From Micromonospora ferruginea (GTDB lineage: Bacteria; Actinomycetota; Actinomycetes; Mycobacteriales; Micromonosporaceae), in the NCBI RefSeq assembly GCF_013694245.2, contig NZ_CP059322.2, positions 4,223,001 to 4,287,000 of the forward strand: 64,000 bases of DNA, in the 5' to 3' direction. Positions 41,997 to 48,364 of this stretch are shown here, in pieces. The first letter of the stretch is position 1. Each line of letters begins with the position of its first letter. A model generated the notes under the pieces. It was not told the origin of the DNA. It saw only the letters and a list, made by a program, of their open reading frames with translations, and did not search any database. The position numbers and the translations under genes were made by a program.

Positions 41997-42721
41997 AGGT
42001 TGAGCGCCTTCCGCTGCGCGTCGGCCAGTTCCAGGCAGCCCGCCACGCCCAGGTCGAGCAGCGCGTCGAGCTGGTCGCGGGCGAAGACGCCCGCCTCGCC
42101 CGTCCCCTGCACCTCGACGAAGTCGCCGGCGCCGGTGCAGACCACGTTCATGTCCACCTCGGCGGTCACGTCCTCGGCGTAGCAGAGGTCGAGCATCGGC
42201 TCGCCACCGATCACGCCGACGCTGACCGCGGCCACCGACCGGTGCATCACCTTCTCCACCTTGCCGGTGAGCGACTTGCGCTCGGCCAACCAGGTGACCG
42301 CGTCGTACAGGGCGACGTACGCGCCGGTGATGGCCGCCGTGCGGGTGCCGCCGTCGGCCTGCAGCACGTCGCAGTCGAGCACGATCGAGTTCTCGCCGAG
42401 CGCCTTGAGGTCGACGCAGGCGCGCAGGCTGCGACCGATCAGCCGGGAGATCTCGTGCGTCCGGCCGCCGACCTTCCCCCGCACGCTCTCCCGGTCCGAG
42501 CGGGTGTTGGTGGCCCGCGGCAGCATCGCGTACTCCGCGGTCACCCAGCCCAGCCCGGAGCCCTTGCGCCAGCGGGGCACGCCCTCGGTCACGCTGGCCG
42601 TGCAGAGCACCCGGGTCGCGCCGAACTCGACGAGCACCGAACCCTCCGGGTGGGTGCTCCAGCCCCGGGTCAGGGTCACCGGTCGGAGTTGGTCGGGCCG
42701 CCGCCCGTCAGGTCGCGCCAT
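41993..42721 (-). CDS. rph: Ribonuclease PH
   Basis: This 242-aa phosphorolytic exonuclease trims tRNA 3' ends. It shows RPDGRRPDQLRPV, GSVLVEFGATRVLCTASV, PRWRKGSGLGWVTAEYAMLP, ATNTRSDRESVRGKVGGRTH (phosphate-binding Arg) and DCDVLQADGGTRTAAITGA. Full length, all motifs present. The rph-rdgB pair with 4-bp overlap is standard in actinobacteria. Confidence 0.96.
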   Translation of the reverse strand: MARPDGRRPDQLRPVTLTRGWSTHPEGSVLVEFGATRVLCTASVTEGVPRWRKGSGLGWVTAEYAMLPRATNTRSDRESVRGKVGGRTHEISRLIGRSLRACVDLKALGENSIVLDCDVLQADGGTRTAAITGAYVALYDAVTWLAERKSLTGKVEKVMHRSVAAVSVGVIGGEPMLDLCYAEDVTAEVDMNVVCTGAGDFVEVQGTGEAGVFARDQLDALLDLGVAGCLELADAQRKALNL

Positions 42722-42787
42722 GCCTGCACCCTATGCGGTGCGTCGATCGCCTCGCGTGCCGGTGCCCGCCGGCCGGCGGCCGTGCCG

Positions 42788-43534
42788 TCAGACGTCGTAG
42801 CCGGCGCCCGCGCGAACCACCTCGATCGGCCCGGCGTACGCGCCGGCGGCCGACTCCACGGTGTGCGACTCGCTGCCCCAGGCCGCGACGAGGTGGGTCA
42901 GCAGCAGCCGGCCCACGCCCGCCTTGGTGGCCGCCTCGCCGGCCTCCCGCCCGGTCAGGTGCAGGTCGGGCGGATTGTCCACGCCGTCCAGGTAGCTGGC
43001 CTCGCAGAGGAACGCGTCGGCGCCCTGGGCCAGGCGCAGCAACGCCTCGCAGGGCGCGGTGTCCGACGAGTAGCAGAACACCCGGCCGCCGTGCTCCAGC
43101 CGCACCCCGTACGTCTCGATCGGGTGGTTCATCCGGTCGACGGTCGCGGTGAACGGGCCGATCGGGAACGTGCCCGGCTGCAGGCCGTAGAACTGGTAGA
43201 CGTCCTCGACCGTGCTGTCCTCCTGCCCGTACGCGGCGGCCAGCCGGTCCGGCGCGCCGGAGGGCGCGTACATCGGCAGCGGCGGGTAGGGGCCGTCCGG
43301 GGCGTACCGGCGCACCACGACGTAGGAGACCGCGTCGAGCATGTGGTCGCAGTGCAGGTGGGTGAGGAGCACGGCGTCGGGCGAGTGCAGCCCGACGTAG
43401 CGCTGGAGCGTGGACAGCGACCCCGGACCGAAGTCGATCAGAAGGCGGAAGCCGTCCGCCTCGAGCAGGTAGGCGGAGCAGGGGGACTCAGGGCCCGGGA
43501 AGCTGCCCGCGCAGCCGAGGACGGTCAATCGCAT
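42788..43534 (-). CDS. Metallo-beta-lactamase-fold hydrolase, Rv1339-like (atypical class II cAMP phosphodiesterase)
   Basis: This 248-aa protein has the MBL metal motif T-H-L-H-C-D-H near residue 60, the Asp in CYSSDTAPCEALL, LCEASYLDG and a C-terminal LLLTHLVAAWG. Its place directly before rph matches M. tuberculosis Rv1339, which has been reported to be an atypical class II cAMP phosphodiesterase; older annotations say RNase Z-like. Function is assigned by synteny and fold, so the substrate should be treated as likely, not certain. Confidence 0.85.
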   Translation of the reverse strand: MRLTVLGCAGSFPGPESPCSAYLLEADGFRLLIDFGPGSLSTLQRYVGLHSPDAVLLTHLHCDHMLDAVSYVVVRRYAPDGPYPPLPMYAPSGAPDRLAAAYGQEDSTVEDVYQFYGLQPGTFPIGPFTATVDRMNHPIETYGVRLEHGGRVFCYSSDTAPCEALLRLAQGADAFLCEASYLDGVDNPPDLHLTGREAGEAATKAGVGRLLLTHLVAAWGSESHTVESAAGAYAGPIEVVRAGAGYDV

Positions 43535-43716
43535 CCGGTTGCCTCGATCTCACACTGGGTAGTCGGCGCGTCGGCAGCCGCCCCGCCGTTGATCTTCACC
43601 GACGCGCTCGCCACGCTGCGCAGCCTACGCGGCAGCCCGGTCGGGCAAGAATCATCTACCGGAAGTTGTCATCAACGTGACACCCATACACGTCCGGATG
43701 CGGGAGATCGCGGCGA

Positions 43717-43747
43717 TCCGGCCGGCGGGGCGTCCCCACCGGCCGGA
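43717..43747 (-). terminator. Hairpin downstream of cysM
   Basis: TCCGGCCGG (43717-43725) pairs with CCGGCCGGA (43739-43747). An inner GGGG/CCCC pairs after one C-A mismatch around a 3-nt loop. It starts 14 nt past the cysM stop on the reverse strand and likely ends the clpS-cysM transcript. The rest of the 43535-43760 gap holds no gene that I can see. Confidence 0.65.
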
Positions 43748-43760
43748 CCACCGCGGACCG

Positions 43761-44726
43761 TCAGGCCCAGAGTTGACCGTCGAGCGCGTCCTCGGCGTCC
43801 GCGAGCGTGCCCCCGTACGCGCCGGTGGACAGGTATTTCCAGCCACCGTCGCAGACCACGAACGCCACGTCGGCGCGGCGACCGTCGCGGACCGCCTCGT
43901 GCGCCACCGCCAGCGCGGCGTGCAGGATCGCGCCCGTGGAGAAGCCGGCGAAGATGCCCTCCACCTCGACGAGCTGCCTCGTGCGCAGCACCGCGTCCCG
44001 GGTGCCCACCGAGAAGCGCCGGGACAGCACCCCGGCGTCGTACAGCTCGGGCACGTAGCCCTCGTCGATGTTGCGCAGGCCGTAGACCAGCTCGCCGTAC
44101 CTCGGCTCGGCCGCCACGATCTGGATGCCGTCGACCTTCTCGCGCAGGTAGCGCCCGGTGCCCATCAGCGTGCCGGTGGTGCCCAGCCCGGCCACGAAGT
44201 GCGTGATGCCGGGCAGGTCGTGCAGCAGCTCCGGCCCGGTCGTCTCGTAGTGCGCCCGGGCGTTCGCCTCGTTGCCGTACTGGTAGAGCATCACCCAGTC
44301 CGGGTGCTCGGCGGCGATCTGCTTCGCGGTGGCCACGGCCTGGTTCGAGCCGCCGGCGGCCGGCGAGAAGATGATCTCGGCACCGTACATCCGGAGCAGT
44401 TGCACCCGCTCGGTGGAGACGTTCTCCGGCATCACGCAGACCAGCCGGTAGCCCCGCAGCTTCGCCACCATGGCCAGCGAGATGCCGGTGTTGCCGCTGG
44501 TCGGCTCCAGGATGGTGTCGCCCGGACGCAGCCGGCCGGCCTCCTCGGCCGCCCGGACCATGAACAGCGCCGCGCGGTCCTTGATGCTGCCGGTCGGGTT
44601 CCGGTCCTCCAGCTTCGCCCAGAGCCGCACCGGCGGCGCGCCCTCGGGCACCGTCGGGGAGAGCCGGGGCAGGCCGACCAGCGGCGTGCCGCCGCTGGCG
44701 TCGAGCAGGCTGTCGTACCGCGCCAT
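43761..44726 (-). CDS. cysM: O-phosphoserine sulfhydrylase, CysM
   Basis: This 321-aa PLP enzyme makes cysteine on the sulfur carrier CysO, using O-phosphoserine. The PLP lysine is K49 in PTGSIKDRAA. The phosphate cup is TSGNTGISLAM and VAGLGTTGTLMGTG, and the cofactor-ring Ser lies near FSTGAILHAAL. Position directly after cysO and mec is the M. tuberculosis Rv1334-1336 arrangement, which defines the CysO-dependent pathway used under oxidative stress. Confidence 0.93.
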   Translation of the reverse strand: MARYDSLLDASGGTPLVGLPRLSPTVPEGAPPVRLWAKLEDRNPTGSIKDRAALFMVRAAEEAGRLRPGDTILEPTSGNTGISLAMVAKLRGYRLVCVMPENVSTERVQLLRMYGAEIIFSPAAGGSNQAVATAKQIAAEHPDWVMLYQYGNEANARAHYETTGPELLHDLPGITHFVAGLGTTGTLMGTGRYLREKVDGIQIVAAEPRYGELVYGLRNIDEGYVPELYDAGVLSRRFSVGTRDAVLRTRQLVEVEGIFAGFSTGAILHAALAVAHEAVRDGRRADVAFVVCDGGWKYLSTGAYGGTLADAEDALDGQLWA

Positions 44727-44736
44727 GCCCCGCCCC

Positions 44737-45081
44737 CTAGCGGACGGCGGCGGTGCGCACGGAGACCGCGTGCGAGGCGATCGCCGCGGCGGCGGCGAAG
44801 CCGAACGCGCCGCCGGCCACCGCCGGCAGGATCGTCACGCTGTCGCCGTCGTTGAGCTTCGCGTCGAGCGCGCCCAGGAAGCGGACGTCCTCGTCGTTGA
44901 CGTAGACGTTGACGAACCGGTGCAGCGCGCCGGCGTCGGTGACCAGCCGGCCCCGCAGCCCGGCGTGCCGGGAGTCCAGGTCGGTGAGCAGGTCGGCGAG
45001 CGTGTCGCCGCCGCCCTCGACGACCTTCGCGCCGCCGGTGTAGCTGCGCAGGATGGTGGGGATGCGAACCTCGATGGCCAT
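44737..45081 (-). CDS. cysO: Sulfur carrier protein CysO with C-terminal extension
   Basis: This 114-aa ubiquitin-fold protein carries sulfide as a C-terminal thiocarboxylate for CysM. The fold and motif are clear (IEVRIPTILRSYTGG, FVNVYVNDEDVRFL, DGDSVTILPAVAGG). In M. tuberculosis CysO ends with the diglycine; here 23 more residues follow (AFGFAAAAAIASHAV, then SVRTAAVR). The Gly-Gly must be exposed before activation, so a protease should trim the tail; the JAMM protease encoded next door is the obvious candidate. No frameshift that would restore a stop after Gly-Gly is apparent. Confidence 0.9.
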   Translation of the reverse strand: MAIEVRIPTILRSYTGGAKVVEGGGDTLADLLTDLDSRHAGLRGRLVTDAGALHRFVNVYVNDEDVRFLGALDAKLNDGDSVTILPAVAGGAFGFAAAAAIASHAVSVRTAAVR

Positions 45082-45153
45082 GGTGTCTCGTGCTCCTCGT
45101 TCAGGGTCGTGCCGGGTGACGGGAAGGAAAAGGGTGTGCCGGTGCGCTGGGGG

Positions 45154-45642
45154 TCAGCGGCCGGAACACTCGTAGTCGACCGTCGCCGGGCTCTGCCCGA
45201 ACATGTAGGACTGGACGGCGTTCGGATCCACGGCGGCGTCCACGATCTCGACCGGCTCCTCGGCCACCACGCCGTCGACGATCCGGAAGGACCGGATCTC
45301 CTCGGTGTCGGGCTCGCGGGTCGAGACGAGCAGGTAGTGCGCGCCCGGCTCACCGGCGAAGGAGACATCCGTGCGGGACGGGTAGGCCTCCGTCGCGGTG
45401 TGCGAGTGGTAGATGACGACCGGTTCCTCGTCGCGGTCGTCCATCTCACGCCACACCCGCAACTGCTCCATCGAGTCGAACTCGTAGAACGTCATCGAGC
45501 GGGCGGCGTTGTCCATCGGGATGTGCCGGGTCGGGGTGTCGCTGCCGGCGGGACCGGCGACCACGCCGCACGCCTCGTCGGGGTGGTCCCGACGCGCGTG
45601 GGCGACGATCGCGTCGACGATCGACCGGTCGATGCTCAGCAC
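45154..45642 (-). CDS. mec: JAMM/MPN+ metalloprotease Mec (CysO-cysteine peptidase)
   Basis: This 162-aa zinc peptidase releases cysteine from the CysO-cysteine adduct. The JAMM motif is complete: an upstream Glu (PDEACGVVAG), then H-S-H-T-A-T-E-A-Y-P-S-R-T-D, giving H-x-H-x7-S-x2-D. It lies upstream of cysO on the same strand. In this genome it may also remove the extra CysO tail, as the related QbsD does for QbsE in Pseudomonas (inference). Confidence 0.92.
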   Translation of the reverse strand: MLSIDRSIVDAIVAHARRDHPDEACGVVAGPAGSDTPTRHIPMDNAARSMTFYEFDSMEQLRVWREMDDRDEEPVVIYHSHTATEAYPSRTDVSFAGEPGAHYLLVSTREPDTEEIRSFRIVDGVVAEEPVEIVDAAVDPNAVQSYMFGQSPATVDYECSGR

Positions 45643-45697
45643 GCCGACCAGCCTAGCGCCTGGCGTCGGCGGGCGGCGAGGTGGCGACCGTCACCAC

Positions 45698-46201
45698 TCA
45701 GTCGATCAGCGCGTTGAGCAGGGACTCCTGCAGATAACCGAGATAGGCGTAGACCGACAGTTGGAACACCCGGGACGAGGCCGGGTCGGTGGCGACCGCG
45801 TCGTCCAGCTCCTCGCCCAGGTCGGTGCCGTCCTTGATCTCCAGCCGGACGCCCATCGCCAGCCGGGCGTCGTTGAGCGCCCGCAGCCACGCCTCGGCCG
45901 CCTCCGCGTCCAGCCGCACCTCGCCGCCGGCGTCGCCGTCGGGCAGCGCGGCGAGGATCGCCCCGGCCTGGTCGATCTTGGCGGTCTTCAGGTCGCCCTC
46001 GGTGTAGCGGCGGAACTCGGCGGTGCCGGCGTCGTCGTCCGGGTAGACCTCGGGGAAGAGCCGGCCGACCACCGGGTCGCCGTGGTCGAAGCCGTCGGTC
46101 AGCAGGCCGACCACCTCGGAGGCGACCTTGCGCAGCACCCGCACCTCGTCGACGGCGAACGTGGCCACGTAGCGGTCGCCGCGGCGACGGAACATGCTCA
46201 T
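45698..46201 (-). CDS. DUF2017 family protein
   Basis: This 167-aa protein matches the actinobacterial DUF2017 family that always follows clpS (Rv1332 in M. tuberculosis). It shows MSMFRRRGDRYVATFAVDEV, EFRRYTEGDLKTAKIDQAG, DDAEAWLRALNDARLAMGVR-like sequence and a C-terminal VYAYLGYLQESLLNALI. Mostly helical and cytosolic; function unknown. The start ATG at 46201 overlaps the clpS stop by 4 bp, so a link to ClpS or proteolysis is likely. Confidence 0.88.
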   Translation of the reverse strand: MSMFRRRGDRYVATFAVDEVRVLRKVASEVVGLLTDGFDHGDPVVGRLFPEVYPDDDAGTAEFRRYTEGDLKTAKIDQAGAILAALPDGDAGGEVRLDAEAAEAWLRALNDARLAMGVRLEIKDGTDLGEELDDAVATDPASSRVFQLSVYAYLGYLQESLLNALID

Positions 46202-46497
46202 GAGCGTTCCACGGTCGCCCACAGCCCGTACGCGTGCAACTGCGCCGCGTCGTGCTCCATCCGCTCCCGGGCGCCGCTGGAGACCACCGCCTTGCCCTTG
46301 TGGTGCACGTCCAGCATGAGCCGCTCCGCCTTCTCCCGGCTGTATCCGAACAGCTTCTGGAAAACCCAGGTCACGTACGTCATCAGGTTGACCGGATCGT
46401 CCCAGACGATGGTCACCCACGGCCGGTCGGAGACCGGCACCTCTTCAGTGTCCGGCGTCTCGACCGGCGCAACCTGTGGAGCCGCCATGCCCCCCAT
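46198..46497 (-). CDS. clpS: ATP-dependent Clp protease adapter ClpS
   Basis: This 99-aa adaptor brings N-degron substrates to ClpC/ClpA-ClpP. The core has WVTIVWDDPVNLMTYVTWVF, with the N-end-binding DDPVN loop, then FGYSREKAERLMLDVHHKGK with the His of the binding pocket, and a final LHAYGLWATVE. I take the ATG at 46497; the ATG at 46488 is also possible. The frame is open far upstream but without family support. First gene of the block running to cysM. Confidence 0.93.
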   Translation of the reverse strand: MGGMAAPQVAPVETPDTEEVPVSDRPWVTIVWDDPVNLMTYVTWVFQKLFGYSREKAERLMLDVHHKGKAVVSSGARERMEHDAAQLHAYGLWATVERS

Positions 46498-46603
46498 CGT
46501 GCCACCGGATCCGCCGAACCGATGAACCGGAACGGCGTGCCGGTCGGGTTCGCCCGCCCGGGCCGCGTACGCGGGCTCGGGACCCCGCGCGGCGGCCCCG
46601 GTC

Positions 46604-48166
46604 TCAGGCCAGCAGGATGCCGTGGTCGACAGCATCGGCGAGCACCACGCCCAGCGAGAGACGGATCACCTCGAAGCGGCGGGACACCTCGCGGGACAGT
46701 TCGAGTTCGACCTCGCGCAACGCGCGCTGGGCCCAGGACCGGGCCACGTTCGGGTCGTTGTTGCCGGGCGCCCGCCAGTGCTGCCAGCACCCGCCGTTGA
46801 GCGCCACGCCGACCGGCGGGAGCACCTCGTCCCGCTCCGCGCCGGGCAGCCCGGCGAGTGCGCCCAGGGCGCCGGCGCCGGTCAACCCGGCGACCCCGGC
46901 CGTGCTGGTGACCAGGAGCACCCGGTCCAGCTCGCGCCCGTCCGGGTGGTCGGCCAGGCCCCAGCGCACGGCGTGGGTGATCCGCCGGCGCACGCCCTCG
47001 GCGAGCGGCGCGCCGAAGACCCGCGCGGCGGCGTCGTCGACGATGCTACGGACCGCCTCGTCGCACTGCGCGGTGGCGAGCAGCGACAACGCCTCCAGCT
47101 CGCGGTCGAGCAGTTGCGGCAGGCCGGCGCAGCCGACCCCGAAGACGATCTCCTGCACCACCCGCAGGTGGATGTTGGCCAGTTCCAGCGCGAGGTGCTG
47201 GCGGATCCGCTGGGCGCATGTGCGGGCCTGGCGGTCGATCCGCTCGGCCAGGTCGGTCGGGTCGACCCCGGACAGCACCGGCACCCGACCGTGCGCGCCG
47301 GGCGGCTCGGGCGGCCGGGCGCTGGCCCGGACCAGCCCCTCGTCGGCGGCCCAACCGACCAGCGCGCGGCGCAGGTGGGGCAGCTCGGACCGCCGGGCCG
47401 GGAACCACCGGGCCGAGGCGAGCCCGGGCACCGCGGCGAGCAGCGCCGCGCGGTGGGCCGCGATGGAGACCGCCACCGGGTCGAGCCGGCCGGCGGGGCC
47501 GGGCGGGCCGGACCGGGCGGGCGACGGCACGGACGCCCCCGTGCCCTCCGCCGTCGCGCCGTCGGCCGGCGCCGCCCAGCCGGTCACGCCGGGGGTGACG
47601 GCGAAGAAGACGGTGACCCGGGCCCGGGACACCTCGGTCAACAGGTGCAGCTCGGCCGCGCTGAAGGCCTGGTCGGCGGAGATCACGAAGAGCAGCGCGC
47701 CGGCCCGGCCCACGGCGTCGCGCAGCGCCAGCCCGCCGGCCACCCCGAGGGTGGCGGTGTCCGGCGTGTCGAGCACCGCGAAGTGCCGCAGCAGCGGGTC
47801 GGGCAGGCTCAGCTCGACCCGGCGCGGCGGTCGGGCCAGCGCGGGGCCGGCGGCGAGCGGGTCGGCGCCGTAGGAGTGCGGCTGGCGGTAGCCGGGGACG
47901 TACGCCGCGCGGGTGGCGACCCTGGCGTGCTCGACCAGCAGGTAGCTGCCGGCGGGCACGACGAGCGTGCCGGGGTCCGACCCGATCAGGCCGGCGATCA
48001 GCTCGCGCCGGCCCGCGCCCGCCGGGCCGGCCACGACGACGGCGAGCGGCTCGCCCGGACCCGGTTCGGTCAGGCCGAGCCGGGTCGGCAGCGGCGCGCA
48101 CCGCGGCGGCTCGGCGCGCCCGGCCGGATCGGGCACGTCGACCGAGGGGAGTGGACCTGGCTTCAT
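46604..48166 (-). CDS. GTPase-like protein with degenerate P-loop
   Basis: This 520-aa protein has a dynamin/Era-like plan: P-loop region VVVAGPAGAGRRELIAGLIG, a Walker B/G3-like AVLDTPDTATLG, then FVISADQAFSAAEL and a long helical C-terminal part with two hydrophobic stretches near residues 400-430. The P-loop lacks the Lys-Ser/Thr pair (Arg-Arg instead), so nucleotide binding may be lost. Similar proteins in Micromonosporaceae are annotated as hypothetical or GTPase. It reads toward clpS, with a 106-bp gap, and is divergent from the LuxR gene. Confidence 0.6.
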   Translation of the reverse strand: MKPGPLPSVDVPDPAGRAEPPRCAPLPTRLGLTEPGPGEPLAVVVAGPAGAGRRELIAGLIGSDPGTLVVPAGSYLLVEHARVATRAAYVPGYRQPHSYGADPLAAGPALARPPRRVELSLPDPLLRHFAVLDTPDTATLGVAGGLALRDAVGRAGALLFVISADQAFSAAELHLLTEVSRARVTVFFAVTPGVTGWAAPADGATAEGTGASVPSPARSGPPGPAGRLDPVAVSIAAHRAALLAAVPGLASARWFPARRSELPHLRRALVGWAADEGLVRASARPPEPPGAHGRVPVLSGVDPTDLAERIDRQARTCAQRIRQHLALELANIHLRVVQEIVFGVGCAGLPQLLDRELEALSLLATAQCDEAVRSIVDDAAARVFGAPLAEGVRRRITHAVRWGLADHPDGRELDRVLLVTSTAGVAGLTGAGALGALAGLPGAERDEVLPPVGVALNGGCWQHWRAPGNNDPNVARSWAQRALREVELELSREVSRRFEVIRLSLGVVLADAVDHGILLA

Positions 48167-48216
48167 CAGGCGGCCTCCCGGTCAGGCGACCGGCGCAACT
48201 GCCCGGTCGCGGCTGT

Positions 48217-48235
48217 ATCCCCTGGTCAAGGGGAT
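48217..48235. promoter_or_regulatory. Small hairpin in the GTPase/LuxR divergent region
   Basis: ATCCCCT (48217-48223) and AGGGGAT (48229-48235) form a 7-bp stem with a 5-nt loop, about 50 bp upstream of the GTPase-like start. Operator or leader hairpin; no known box recognised. Confidence 0.3.
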
Positions 48236-48288
48236 GCCGGAAGCCTACGGCTGTCGGGCATCCGACATCGAACACATCTGGTACTCAC

Positions 48289-48308
48289 GAGTAATGGACA
48301 GATTACTC
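48289..48308 (+). promoter_or_regulatory. A/T-rich inverted repeat upstream of the LuxR-type regulator
   Basis: GAGTAAT (48289-48295) and ATTACTC (48302-48308) are perfect inverted repeats across 6 nt, 57 bp upstream of the LuxR-type ATG. The A/T-rich symmetric site in a G/C-rich background is a plausible operator, possibly for the regulator itself. Confidence 0.45.
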
Positions 48309-48364
48309 AACTTCACTGCGTGACGACTCGCACGCGGACGGCATCCCATCGATATGCTGCACCG

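Noticed and set aside
46622..48364. Long forward frame ahead of the LuxR-type regulator
   Set aside because: It is antisense to the GTPase-like gene and has no domain; the family start GRTDELNRLL follows the ATG at 48365.
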